Origin: an uncultured Alphaproteobacteria bacterium
Lineage (GTDB): Bacteria > Pseudomonadota > Alphaproteobacteria > MPNO01 > UBA830
Assembly: GCA_913046035.1 (NCBI GenBank)
Contig: CAJWSW010000003.1
Span: 23,765-87,764 of the forward strand
Direction of reading: 5' to 3'
Length of the DNA stretch: 64,000 nucleotides
Part shown: positions 43,365-52,645 of the stretch, piece by piece
Layout: the number at the start of each line of letters is the position of its first letter
How positions within the stretch are numbered: the first letter of the stretch is position 1
Notes under the pieces: model-generated
The model's input: only the letters and a program-made list of their open reading frames with translations
The model's database searches: none
What the model was told of the DNA's origin: nothing
Position numbers and translations under genes: made by a program

Positions 43365-43410
43365 TTAACAGCGGAAAACGCTTTCTATATAATCATTTGT
43401 ATACAAACAA
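43365..43410 (+). promoter_or_regulatory. hyuA promoter with palindromic operator
   Basis: TTAACA (43365-43370) and a perfect TATAAT (43388-43393) are separated by 17 bases. TTTGTATACAAA (43396-43407) is a perfect 12-base palindrome just after the -10, over the expected transcription start, and continues as ACAA to 43410. Its centre is 31.5 bases from the -35 end, identical to the coxM-like promoter. The start codon is 22 bases downstream. Confidence 0.7.
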
Positions 43411-43429
43411 GTTTCAGGGATGCCTATAA

Positions 43430-45490
43430 ATGGTGTGTAGAGGCAGCGGGAAAATTGTAGGTGTCGATGTTGGTGGTACATTTACTGATTTGATTTTGCT
43501 AGACCCGCTATCAGGTGAAGTTCGTCTATCCAAAGTTCCGAGCACCACCGAAAACCAGGCATTCGGTGCTCTATCGGCGCTTGAACAAGTGGCGGAAGAT
43601 TTAGCAGAGATTGATTTAATCGTTCACGGAACAACCACGACGACCAATGCTGTACTTGAAAGGAAGTTAAGTAAGACGGGCCTCATCACAACTCGGGGCT
43701 TTCGCGATGTATTAGAACTAGGCCGTCGAACGCGCCCATCACCTTATGGGATGACTGGAAAATTCGAGCCTATAGTTTCCAGAGAATTCCGTTTAGAGGT
43801 TGATGAACGGATAGATGCCGAGGGTCGCGTCGTTACACCCCTAAACGAGAATGAGGTCGCGGATGCAGCTAGGGAGCTTCTGGAAGCGGAATGCGAGTCC
43901 GTCGTCATCCACTTCTTGCACGCCTACGCTAATCCTGCCCATGAGCTTCACGCTGCGAGGGTTGTTCAAGAGGTCTGGCCAAACGAATATATTACAACGG
44001 GACATTCCCTCTTGTCCGAGAGCCGGGAATTTGAAAGGGGTGTTACAGCTGCAGTAAATGCGTCTGTGCAGCCGCTCCTCGAAGTCTATATCCGCCAACT
44101 TGTTGAAGAACTGCATGCCAACGGTTATTCGGGAGAGGTTCTGGTAATGAATGGCAACGGAGGCATGGTCTCTTCGCACTACGTTGCGAGAGAAGCAGCG
44201 AAAACTGTCATGTCAGGTCCCGCGTCGGGCGTGAAGGCTGCGGCATACACCGGTAGTCGTGCGGGATTTAGAAATCTTCTAACGTATGACATGGGGGGAA
44301 CGTCCTCTGATGTTGCTTTAATCCTCGATGCCGAACCAGCAGTTTCCAACGAGATTGAAATTGAATATGCGATGCCGATCCATGTTCCGATGGTGGATGT
44401 GCGGACAGTTGGCGCAGGCGGTGGATCGATAGCGAAAATTAACCCCGGCGGTTTGTTAGAGGTAGGTCCAGAGAGTGCTGGAGCAAATCCGGGCCCAATC
44501 TGCTACGGAAATGGCGGCACGAAGCCGACAATTTCGGATGCCAATCTGCTATTAGGCCGACTTAATCCTGAAAAATTTGCTTCTCTTCAAAGTTCAAGTT
44601 CGATCGAAATGGTTGAAGAGCTATTTGAACGTGAGCTTGGGGCGCCGTTGGGTATAAATGCTGTTGGCGCAGCTGAAGCTGTCGTTCGTATCGCCAATAC
44701 AAAGATGGCTGGTGCAATCAGAATGGTATCGATCTCTTTAGGCGCAGACCCTCGAGATTTTGCTCTATTCGCGTTTGGTGGAGCTGGCCCCCTTCATGCA
44801 ACAGCGTTGGCACGTGAATTAGCGGTTCCAAAGGTTCTTATTCCGGCTCGCCCCGGTATCACAAACGCGCTAGGCTGCGTAGTTGCGGATCTTCGACACG
44901 ATTTTGTTAATACGGTTAACAAGCCTCTAGATGCTATCGATATCGACGATGTTCACGCGGTATTTGAACGTCAAATTCGCGAAGGAGAGAATTTAATCAA
45001 TGGCGAAAAAATTGCGATAAAAGAAATTAACCGTTTTTACAGCGTGGATATGCAGTTTGTCGGGCAAACCCATCTGTTAAGGGTTGACCTCGATTTCCCT
45101 ACGCCCTCGACACACGAGTTACGCGCCGCCTTTGAAGATGCTTACTTCAAGCGCTTCAAGGTGGATTTGCAAGAAATACGGGTTAATCTCGTAAATATTA
45201 ATACTTCGGTGGTAGGGCGACGCTCAGAACTCGATTTGTCCACTTTGATAGATCCAAAAGGGAAAAAGTTATCGCTGTCTGAAGCGGAGACGGGCTATCG
45301 TCGCGTTTTCTTCAACTCCGAATGGCATCGTACTCCCGTGTATTGGCGTGATCACTTGCCATCTAATCTTCAGCTAAAGGGGCCCGCTATAATCGAACAG
45401 ATGGACTCTACCACAGTGCTTGAGCCAGGTGATTATGCCGAGTGTGACGATGATGGGAATATGATAATTACGATTGGAACTTCTTTATGA
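43430..45490 (+). CDS. hyuA: Hydantoinase/oxoprolinase family protein, HyuA subunit
   Basis: A 686-residue ATP-dependent hydrolase subunit of the N-methylhydantoinase A/5-oxoprolinase/acetone carboxylase family. The N-terminal Hydant_A_N domain has DVGGTFTD (nucleotide-binding, about 14-21), the second part has YDMGGTSSD. With HyuB it opens a cyclic amide or adds bicarbonate, at the cost of ATP. Here a lactam such as a reduced oxo-pyridine ring would suit (inference). hyuB starts in its stop codon as ATGA. Its promoter carries the shared operator. Confidence 0.9.
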   Translation: MVCRGSGKIVGVDVGGTFTDLILLDPLSGEVRLSKVPSTTENQAFGALSALEQVAEDLAEIDLIVHGTTTTTNAVLERKLSKTGLITTRGFRDVLELGRRTRPSPYGMTGKFEPIVSREFRLEVDERIDAEGRVVTPLNENEVADAARELLEAECESVVIHFLHAYANPAHELHAARVVQEVWPNEYITTGHSLLSESREFERGVTAAVNASVQPLLEVYIRQLVEELHANGYSGEVLVMNGNGGMVSSHYVAREAAKTVMSGPASGVKAAAYTGSRAGFRNLLTYDMGGTSSDVALILDAEPAVSNEIEIEYAMPIHVPMVDVRTVGAGGGSIAKINPGGLLEVGPESAGANPGPICYGNGGTKPTISDANLLLGRLNPEKFASLQSSSSIEMVEELFERELGAPLGINAVGAAEAVVRIANTKMAGAIRMVSISLGADPRDFALFAFGGAGPLHATALARELAVPKVLIPARPGITNALGCVVADLRHDFVNTVNKPLDAIDIDDVHAVFERQIREGENLINGEKIAIKEINRFYSVDMQFVGQTHLLRVDLDFPTPSTHELRAAFEDAYFKRFKVDLQEIRVNLVNINTSVVGRRSELDLSTLIDPKGKKLSLSEAETGYRRVFFNSEWHRTPVYWRDHLPSNLQLKGPAIIEQMDSTTVLEPGDYAECDDDGNMIITIGTSL

Positions 45491-47247
45491 GTATCGACGC
45501 GATCACCCTCGGCGTGATCCAAGCAGGTCTGCAGCAGGTCTGCGATGAGATGGACCTTAGTTTTTCAAGGGCGGCATTTTCGCCCGTTATCGCTGAGGCG
45601 AATGACCGATCGGATGGAATCTACAGTGCAGCAGATGGGGCGCTTATTGCCCAAGGCGCAGGCGGGCTACCGGTATTTGTAGGCACAATGCAATACTCCA
45701 CCCGCACATTGATAAGAATGATTGAAAAAGGCGAGGTTCCAGCGCCTAGGCCTGGTGATATTTATATCGTTAACGACCCTTATCTCGGGGGCACTCATTT
45801 AATGGATGTCCGTTTTGCGCGACCGTTTTACCGGGAAGGAAAAATATTTTGCTGGCTTTCGAATACGGGGCACTGGCCGGATACAGGAGGCTCTGTTCCT
45901 GGCGGTTTTTCGGCCTCCGCAACAGCCGTGGAACAAGAGGGTCTTCGCTTGCCGCCTGTTCGTTTGTTTAAAGAGGGTGAGCTGGATCGAGAAATCTATT
46001 CGATCATTTGCTCGAATATTCGAGTTGCGGATCAACGCATCGGCGATGTTAAAGCTCAAGCGGCGGCACTGTTGGTTGGTGAGGAACGTCTCAACGCTCT
46101 CATAGATCGTTACGGGGACGCTACTGTATCAGCGGCAATTGACGATCTACGAACCCGGGCTGCAACTCAGATGAGGGCCTACATCCGAGATATTCCGGAC
46201 GGCATTTATGAATCGGTGGCGATTGTTGACAGCGATGGCGTTGTTAACGAGCCTCTGGAAATACGGCTTGCAATCACCTCTCAAGGAGATGAATTAACGT
46301 TTGATTTTGCGGGTTCTAGTCCACCCTGTCGTGGACCAATGAATTCCGTTTTAGCTACAACACATAGCTCAATTTATCTTGCGATGAGGCATATTTTCCC
46401 CGAAGTGCCAATAAGTGCGGGAGCTTTCGAGCCTCTCAATATTATTCGCCCGGCCGACACTTTTTTAGATGCTCAATATCCTCGGCCGGTATCTGGATGC
46501 GCTGCCGAAGTCTCGCAAAGGATTGCAGAGGCGGTTTTTGCAGCCTTAGCCGAGCCGTTACCTGAAAGGGTAACAGCCGCCCCCGCGGGTACGAGTGGGA
46601 ATTTTGCGCTCGGAGGGAATGACCCTGAGCGTGACCGAGACTATGTCATGTATCAAATTTCAGGGGGGGGCTACGGTGGTAACTACCTGCATGATGGGCT
46701 GTCTAACGGTTGCTCAACGATCGGTATTTCAAAGGCGCCACCCGTTGAAATTATGGAACAAGCATTTCCTGTGCTTTTTCATCAATATGCTCTGCATGAG
46801 GGATCCGGGGGTGCGGGTCGGATGCGTGGAGGCTTTGGTTTGGAATATGAGGTTGAAGTTCGACGCGGACAGGCGCAAGCCAGCTTTGTGATGGACCATG
46901 GTCGTGTCGGGCCTCAGGGTGCATTAGGCGGGAAAGAGGGAGGAAAAAATAAAGTTACAGTCTGGAGAGATGGGATTGCTCACATACCGGATCATTTCTC
47001 CAAAGAACAAAACATTGCGTTGAATGCGGGAGATCGCGTTCATGTTCGCACTCCTGGCGGCGGCGGTTATGGGGAGCCGTTTGAAAGAGATCCTAATCTT
47101 GTGCTTGAGGATGTTAGATTAGGGCGTTACTCGGTTGAAGAAGCTCGGGAGTTATTCGGGGTTGTCATTGTTGGGCCACCTCTAGCTGCAGATTTAACTC
47201 AGACGAATAAATTGAGAGGTCCCATAGTTAATGAACCGTCGGTATAG
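45487..47247 (+). CDS. hyuB: Hydantoinase/oxoprolinase family protein, HyuB subunit
   Basis: A 586-residue Hydantoinase_B domain protein, partner of HyuA. Family signatures are visible: NDRSDGIY near residue 40, NDPYLGGTHLMD near 98, and the Gly-rich GGGYGG and TPGGGGYG stretches in the second half. The ATG overlaps the hyuA stop. It is the last gene of this unit; the next genes converge on it. A run of eight G residues encodes part of the GGGYGG stretch. Length is normal. Confidence 0.9.
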   Translation: MSIDAITLGVIQAGLQQVCDEMDLSFSRAAFSPVIAEANDRSDGIYSAADGALIAQGAGGLPVFVGTMQYSTRTLIRMIEKGEVPAPRPGDIYIVNDPYLGGTHLMDVRFARPFYREGKIFCWLSNTGHWPDTGGSVPGGFSASATAVEQEGLRLPPVRLFKEGELDREIYSIICSNIRVADQRIGDVKAQAAALLVGEERLNALIDRYGDATVSAAIDDLRTRAATQMRAYIRDIPDGIYESVAIVDSDGVVNEPLEIRLAITSQGDELTFDFAGSSPPCRGPMNSVLATTHSSIYLAMRHIFPEVPISAGAFEPLNIIRPADTFLDAQYPRPVSGCAAEVSQRIAEAVFAALAEPLPERVTAAPAGTSGNFALGGNDPERDRDYVMYQISGGGYGGNYLHDGLSNGCSTIGISKAPPVEIMEQAFPVLFHQYALHEGSGGAGRMRGGFGLEYEVEVRRGQAQASFVMDHGRVGPQGALGGKEGGKNKVTVWRDGIAHIPDHFSKEQNIALNAGDRVHVRTPGGGGYGEPFERDPNLVLEDVRLGRYSVEEARELFGVVIVGPPLAADLTQTNKLRGPIVNEPSV

Positions 47248-47344
47248 TCCCTGATTTTCTGTCTGCAGGGGTTTTCCCACTCATATTGAGCGTTGTTTTA
47301 ATCTCCCGATTGACTGCATGGTTTTTAGTCTAAACCTCTAGTCT

Positions 47345-48052
47345 TTACGAAGAGCCCGAATTTCGTCGATTAGATGCTTCCAAACGGGCGCAGAGCTCGT
47401 CAGTGTTTTGCACGTCGCCAAAGTGTGTGTAAAACGCGATCAACGAGTTGGCGTGCTCCTCATCTGATGAGGTGGCGCATCCATCCGATACCATAAGGGC
47501 TCTGTAGTTTAACATCATAGCGTCTCGGGCCGTGCTCTCGCAGCACACATTTGTTGCGACGCCGCAAACCAGGATATTCTCGATGCTGTTATCTTTCAGT
47601 ATTAATTCGATGTCAGAAGAACCCTGGATAAATGCGCTGTAGCGACGTTTAATGACGCGAAAATCTTCGTCCCTTACATCGAGATCGGGCCAAAGTTCAA
47701 ATGGCCACTCGCCCCGTTGCATAGAATTTACCCGGAGCTCTGCTTTCTCTGGGAGGTAACGCTCGTGCGCAGTGCTCCAGCTTTCCTGCGTATCAGCGGG
47801 GGCTAAGTTCTGAATCCATATCACGATACCGCCGGTGCGTCGTACCGTATCAGCAATTCGATTGACGTTACCCACAACACTTTGTCCCACCGGGCAGCCA
47901 GCTTGCTGGCTTTCGTCCATGAAGTAATTTTGCATGTCGACGACTACGAGGGCAGTCTTTTCGGTCTCGAACGTTTCTTGTGAATGTTCGCGGCCCATCC
48001 GATCGATCATTTTGTCTATGTACTTTTGCGGCATTTCAAAGTGATGGGGCAT
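47345..48052 (-). CDS. Isochorismatase-family cysteine hydrolase
   Basis: A 235-residue amidohydrolase of the isochorismatase fold. The catalytic triad is Asp39 (VVVDMQN), Lys135 (IKRRYSAF) and Cys170 (VATNVCCEST). Members hydrolyse N-carbamoyl groups, ureidoacrylate, nicotinamide or maleamate. In this neighbourhood a small amide formed after ring opening is a likely substrate (inference). GAGGAT precedes the ATG. It lies 46 bases downstream of the SDR gene on the same strand and is probably cotranscribed with it. Confidence 0.85.
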   Translation of the reverse strand: MPHHFEMPQKYIDKMIDRMGREHSQETFETEKTALVVVDMQNYFMDESQQAGCPVGQSVVGNVNRIADTVRRTGGIVIWIQNLAPADTQESWSTAHERYLPEKAELRVNSMQRGEWPFELWPDLDVRDEDFRVIKRRYSAFIQGSSDIELILKDNSIENILVCGVATNVCCESTARDAMMLNYRALMVSDGCATSSDEEHANSLIAFYTHFGDVQNTDELCARLEASNRRNSGSS

Positions 48053-48098
48053 TTCGATCCTCGATGTTTATTTTCGATATTATACTTGCTTCACAGTT

Positions 48099-48833
48099 TC
48101 AGTTAAAGTTTGACCCGCCATTAACATGAATAACCTCCCCCGTTATGAAGCTCGCTTTCTCGGAGATCAGAAATATGCCTGCATTGGCAATTTCTTCTGG
48201 CTCACCGAAACGACCCATCGGAAAACGCTTTGACATCGCGGCGCGTTGGTCCGTTGAGTAATCTGCGATCATTGCTGTTTCGGCGATACCCGGGCTGACA
48301 GCATTGCACCTGACCTTGGGTGCTAAAGATCTAGCAAGAGACCTGTTGAGGCCAATAATAGCTGCTTTAGATGTGGCATATGCCGGGCCGCCCTGGCCGT
48401 TGCCGCCGGTCACCCCGTAAAGCATCGAAGCTGAAGTAGTCAGTACTATCGAACCGCCGTTATGCGACATCATATTATGCGCTGCTGCCTGCGAAATTAG
48501 AAAGGATCCAGTCACGTTTACGGCCATGATAAAATTGCATTCCTCTGCATCCAACTCGTCCCAGCGTTTTGTTGAATGCGCTGCGCCCCAGTGCATTAGC
48601 GCATCGAGATTCCCAAACTTTTCTACTGTTTTGATTACCGAAGATTGACAGTCTGCGGTTTTAGAGACGTCGCCGCAGAAGAATTCCACCTCCTCGCAAT
48701 TTGGTAATTCGGCGCGCATAAGATCTTCTTGTGGATCAAACGCAACGATGCGGTGCCCTTTTTCCAAGAGCATTTTTGCGCTTGCAAGGCCGATGCCGCT
48801 CGCCGCTCCCGTGATCAAAATCGTCTTTGACAT
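48099..48833 (-). CDS. SDR family oxidoreductase (HxAAHS subgroup)
   Basis: A 244-residue short-chain dehydrogenase with TGAASGIG at 9-15 and catalytic Ser134, Tyr152 and Lys156. The usual NNAG is replaced by HWGAAHS (81-87), a feature shared with the SDR at 51886 (HFAAAHS). Both also have a GGNGQGGPAY or GENGRGGPAY loop before the catalytic Tyr. They form a small subfamily of their own. AAGGAA precedes the ATG. It is upstream of the isochorismatase gene and divergent from the TRAP genes. Confidence 0.85.
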   Translation of the reverse strand: MSKTILITGAASGIGLASAKMLLEKGHRIVAFDPQEDLMRAELPNCEEVEFFCGDVSKTADCQSSVIKTVEKFGNLDALMHWGAAHSTKRWDELDAEECNFIMAVNVTGSFLISQAAAHNMMSHNGGSIVLTTSASMLYGVTGGNGQGGPAYATSKAAIIGLNRSLARSLAPKVRCNAVSPGIAETAMIADYSTDQRAAMSKRFPMGRFGEPEEIANAGIFLISEKASFITGEVIHVNGGSNFN

Positions 48834-48984
48834 TGAATTCCTTGAATTGATTAGCGTCTAAACAGAGTGTAAGGTAAAACGTTATAGTAGTTGAGTGGCG
48901 GCTTGAAATTTTGCAGTCTCTCCGCCAAAAAGGCTAATTCAAAAAATAGCGGTTGTTTCCAGGATCGCTATACCAGGAGTGGGT

Positions 48985-49557
48985 ATGTCTGACACCTCAA
49001 GTAAACCTTTGCCGAAGCCGATCTTGTTTGGGATCGTCACGATCCCACGTTTTATAATCGGGGTCGCGATCCTTGCCGGTATTGCGATCAACATTGCAAA
49101 CGTTATCGGAAGGTACTTTTTCCTTGAACCGATAATCTGGGCTGAAGAAATTATGATCTATATCATGGTTTGGACTGTCTTCATCGGGTCAGTGTTGGTC
49201 GCATACGAAGGACAGCACCTGAAGATGGATTTCTTCTCTTCCACGCTTCCCTCGCCTTTTAAAGAGATAGTCAATTTTATCGCGGCGGTGTCCGTTATCC
49301 TCGTATGCCTCTACGTGATCCCAAATAACTGGACGGTTGTCGAGTTGATGTGGTCGAATGATCAACGCAGCGTAGTTGCGGAGTTGCCTATGGTGATACC
49401 GCACTTTGCATTGCTGCTAGGTTTCGTGATGACGTTGATCGCAATAGCCGTGCGCTTCCAATCACATGTCAAAGGGAACTTAACTAGTGAAATCGACAAT
49501 ATGGTTGGTGAATACGGCGGTGACGGAGAAGACATCGTTACTACGTTAAAAAATTAG
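48985..49557 (+). CDS. dctQ: TRAP transporter small (DctQ-type) membrane subunit
   Basis: A 190-residue DctQ protein with four membrane segments (about 20-42, 55-75, 95-115, 140-160) and the conserved WAEEIMIYIMVW motif after the first helix. It pairs with the large subunit next door. I use the ATG at 48985, with AGGAG 5 bases upstream; a GTG two codons earlier overlaps that site. No substrate-binding DctP gene is beside it, so the importer is incomplete within the window. Confidence 0.88.
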   Translation: MSDTSSKPLPKPILFGIVTIPRFIIGVAILAGIAINIANVIGRYFFLEPIIWAEEIMIYIMVWTVFIGSVLVAYEGQHLKMDFFSSTLPSPFKEIVNFIAAVSVILVCLYVIPNNWTVVELMWSNDQRSVVAELPMVIPHFALLLGFVMTLIAIAVRFQSHVKGNLTSEIDNMVGEYGGDGEDIVTTLKN

Positions 49558-49597
49558 ACCCTTGAGCAAGAAGAACGGTTAAAAAAGGAGCTTATCC

Positions 49598-50872
49598 ATG
49601 GAATGGATTATGGGAATTGTGCCGGTTATCCTGCTTATCCTGGGTTTCCCGATTTTTGTCATCCTGTTAGCAACAGCAGCGATAGTTTTGATGCTCTTCG
49701 CCCCGGTACCGCCGATGGCGATGCACATCAATATGTTTGGGAGTGTCGATAAATTTGCTTTAATGGCAGTTCCATTTTTTATCTTCGCCGGCGAAATCAT
49801 GGGCCATGGCGGGATCTCTAAGAGGATTGTCGCTTGGGTGCTCTCGATCATCGGTGGTGTGCGCGGGAGCTTGGCTCTGACAACCGTTGGCACGTGCACT
49901 GTTTTCGGGGCCATATCAGGGTCAAGTCCGGCTACGGTAGCTGCGGTCGGTCGATTACTATACGGCCCGCTTAGAAACGCCGGATACAATGAAAAATTCT
50001 CATCTGGTCTTCTAGCGTCCTCGGGGGCGATTGCGTCGGTAATTCCTCCCTCGATTGGGATGATCCTCTACGGCGCCTCTGCCGAGCAATCGGTCGCGCT
50101 GTTGTTCATTGCGGGTGTTTTCCCCGGCCTTTTGATAGCTGGTCTTATGGCGTTGTTCATCTATGCTTACGCGCTGCGGATGGGCATTCGCGAGGCAGCA
50201 GGTTTCTCGTTCAAACAATTCCTCACAGCTAGTAAGGAGGGTGTTTGGGCGCTTGGCACACCGTTCATAATCCTAGGTGGGATTTATGCTGGTATTTTCT
50301 CGCCGACTGAGTCAGCGGGGATAGCGTGTGTTTACGCGATTATCGTTACTCGTTTCATTTACGGAGATATATCTTGGAAGGGAATATGGGATGTATCCGT
50401 AAACTCAATGTACTTAACTGCACAGGTATTGATTATCGTAGCAGCTGCTGGTGTTTTCTCTCAGCTCCTTACAATCAGCGGGATCCCGCAAGATGCCGTT
50501 ATGGCCATCCAAGAACTCAACATGCAGCCATGGATGGTTTTGTTAGTTATTAACATATTCCTTCTATTCGTTGGCTGTGTGTTAGACCCTGGTTCCGCAA
50601 TTTTGGTTCTCACGCCCTTACTTGCGCCGATAGCGATGGCGATGGGCGTGGACTTGATTCATTTCGGTATCATAATGACTGTTAACCTTGCAATCGGCAT
50701 GTTCACGCCGCCATTTGGCCTGAATATTTTTATCACGCAAGCATTGTTCAAGGCTCCATTGTCCAGCATTTATCCTGGCTTGGTGCCCTTTATCATTGTC
50801 AATCTTATCGCCCTTGTCGTGATTACTTACGTGCCGGAATTGTCCTTGTACCTTCTCCAATTCGTAAATTGA
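49598..50872 (+). CDS. dctM: TRAP transporter large (DctM-type) permease subunit
   Basis: A 424-residue DctM permease with about twelve hydrophobic segments and family motifs: FFIFAGEIM near 65, GAISGSSPATVAAVG near 105-120, PPSIGMILYG near 150, and FTPPFGLN near 370. It drives uptake of a carboxylate or amino-acid-like solute with a sodium or proton gradient and needs a periplasmic binding protein. GGAG lies about 8 bases before the ATG. The gap from dctQ is 40 bases. Confidence 0.9.
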   Translation: MEWIMGIVPVILLILGFPIFVILLATAAIVLMLFAPVPPMAMHINMFGSVDKFALMAVPFFIFAGEIMGHGGISKRIVAWVLSIIGGVRGSLALTTVGTCTVFGAISGSSPATVAAVGRLLYGPLRNAGYNEKFSSGLLASSGAIASVIPPSIGMILYGASAEQSVALLFIAGVFPGLLIAGLMALFIYAYALRMGIREAAGFSFKQFLTASKEGVWALGTPFIILGGIYAGIFSPTESAGIACVYAIIVTRFIYGDISWKGIWDVSVNSMYLTAQVLIIVAAAGVFSQLLTISGIPQDAVMAIQELNMQPWMVLLVINIFLLFVGCVLDPGSAILVLTPLLAPIAMAMGVDLIHFGIIMTVNLAIGMFTPPFGLNIFITQALFKAPLSSIYPGLVPFIIVNLIALVVITYVPELSLYLLQFVN

Positions 50873-50947
50873 TGGGTCGGTTTGGGTCTTGCATATTATT
50901 TAGGGAATAGGTGATCAACTGGCTGCCACAGCAGTTGAGTTTGAAGA

Positions 50948-51871
50948 TTGCCAGTAGCAGGTAACCATGCCCTGGGCTCAGTAGCGCTTGTTACGACCAT
51001 CTTGTGCTTTGGGACGCTTTGGACATGCGCCAAATTGTCCTTAGACTATCTTCCACCCCTCTGGTTTACCGCCGTCAGGTTCGGGATAGGTGGTCTATTT
51101 ATTGCCACCGTATTGTGGTTTCAGGGAAGGTTGGCCATCCCAGACCGGGCAGATATTCCGATAATTCTATCCGTTGGTGGTATAATGTTCGGGGTTTATT
51201 CGTCAATTTTCCAGTGTGCGTTAGAATTTATCCATGCTGGTCGAGCGACGGTCCTTGGCTACACAACTGCAATATTTGTGACCCCAATTGCGATATTATT
51301 TCTCGGTGAGCGTTTGAACAGGGTGACCTTGCTGGGACTCGTAAGCGCCCTGGTCGGGTTTCTGCTGCTTTTTAACCCTGGAGAGCTTGATTGGTCGAAT
51401 AAAAAACTGGTGTTTGGAAATGCGATGCTCGTTGCCTGCGTGATTTTGTGGTCAGGAGTAATCATACACCTCAGGGTTCATCGAAGGGTAACTGACACAC
51501 TCGCTTTGGTGCCATGGTATCTGTTAGTTGCCTTCATTGTCGCTGCAACTGCGGCAATTATCTATGAGGGATCTCCGGTTTTTGAGGTCGGAATAACCGG
51601 ATGGGCAATATTTCTATACGCTGGTGTGGTTTGCAGCGGAATTGGTAATTGGGGTGTGACAACTGCTATCATGAACCTACCCGCAACGACATCGACAATT
51701 GGTTTGTTGGGCGTTCCTGTTTTAGCCTTGGTGATTAGTGTTGCATTTCTAGGCGAAATCTTAACCTGGTCCCTCCTTTTTGGTTTAGTGCTTATTATTT
51801 TTGGAATTGTTGCCGTAACCTTCTCGCAGCGGCCTGAAAAAAGAAAATTGGAGAGAGAAAATGCTTTGTGA
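50948..51871 (+). CDS. EamA/DMT family transporter
   Basis: A 307-residue protein with ten hydrophobic segments in two EamA repeats, of the drug/metabolite transporter superfamily; direction and substrate are unknown. The C-terminal repeat ends in a basic tail. The start appears to be TTG at 50948; no better codon lies before the first helix. It overlaps or abuts the SDR gene that follows. It is clearly paralogous to the EamA at 52646 (matching GRATVLGYTT and GRAALLGYTT segments). Confidence 0.8.
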   Translation: MPVAGNHALGSVALVTTILCFGTLWTCAKLSLDYLPPLWFTAVRFGIGGLFIATVLWFQGRLAIPDRADIPIILSVGGIMFGVYSSIFQCALEFIHAGRATVLGYTTAIFVTPIAILFLGERLNRVTLLGLVSALVGFLLLFNPGELDWSNKKLVFGNAMLVACVILWSGVIIHLRVHRRVTDTLALVPWYLLVAFIVAATAAIIYEGSPVFEVGITGWAIFLYAGVVCSGIGNWGVTTAIMNLPATTSTIGLLGVPVLALVISVAFLGEILTWSLLFGLVLIIFGIVAVTFSQRPEKRKLERENAL

Positions 51872-51885
51872 TCTGGTGTGTGCCA

Positions 51886-52635
51886 ATGTTAACCGATAAA
51901 ACTGTTATCGTAACGGGCGCTGCTAGCGGTATTGGTAAGACGTGCGCTTCTAAACTTATTGATGACGGTAACCGCGTCGTTGCCGTAGATCTAGACGGTG
52001 ATCGCTTAAGATTAGCGTTAGGCAACGAGACGGAAAGCCTAAAATTTATCCCAGGCGATGTGTCATTTGATTCTACAGCAAAAAATGCATCGCAAATGGC
52101 GGTGGATGTATTTGGGTCGGTTGACTGTCTGGCCCATTTTGCGGCGGCGCATTCAAAGTTAAACTGGGAACTGGCCGACGCCGACGAGTTTAATCGCATT
52201 TTTTCGGTAAACGTAACGGGCTCATTCCTTATGGCAAAAGCCGCCGCAAAGGTCATGATAAAGCACAAAAAAAGGGGTGCGATAGTGTTGACGGCATCGG
52301 GCGGTGTATTGATGGGGGGAACGGGCGAAAACGGAAGGGGCGGTCCTGCTTACACGACTTCAAAAGGTGGAGTGCTGGTGTTAGTGCGCACACTCGCGAA
52401 GGCCTGGGGTAAATACGGTATTCGCGTGAATGCAATTAGCCCTGGCGTAGTAGAAACAGCGATGACGTCGGAGTACTCGGCTGACGCTATGAAGGATGCC
52501 GCTGCCCGCGCGGCGCTTGGGCGGATATCTCAACCCGAGGAACAAGCAGCGGCTGCTATATGGCTACTATCGGAAGAGGCAGGTTTCATTACTGGTGAGA
52601 ACACCAATATAAACGGTGGTGCGGCCTTCGGTTGA
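51886..52635 (+). CDS. SDR family oxidoreductase (HxAAHS subgroup)
   Basis: A 249-residue short-chain dehydrogenase with TGAASGIG at 10-17, Ser138, Tyr156 and Lys160. HFAAAHS (84-90) replaces NNAG, as in the SDR at 48099, with which it shares the whole core. Asp at about residue 35 after the second strand suggests NAD. I choose the ATG at 51886 because it begins just before the first strand; a GTG at 51868 overlapping the previous stop is the alternative. It sits between two paralogous EamA genes. Confidence 0.83.
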   Translation: MLTDKTVIVTGAASGIGKTCASKLIDDGNRVVAVDLDGDRLRLALGNETESLKFIPGDVSFDSTAKNASQMAVDVFGSVDCLAHFAAAHSKLNWELADADEFNRIFSVNVTGSFLMAKAAAKVMIKHKKRGAIVLTASGGVLMGGTGENGRGGPAYTTSKGGVLVLVRTLAKAWGKYGIRVNAISPGVVETAMTSEYSADAMKDAAARAALGRISQPEEQAAAAIWLLSEEAGFITGENTNINGGAAFG

Positions 52636-52645
52636 TGCTGCCATA

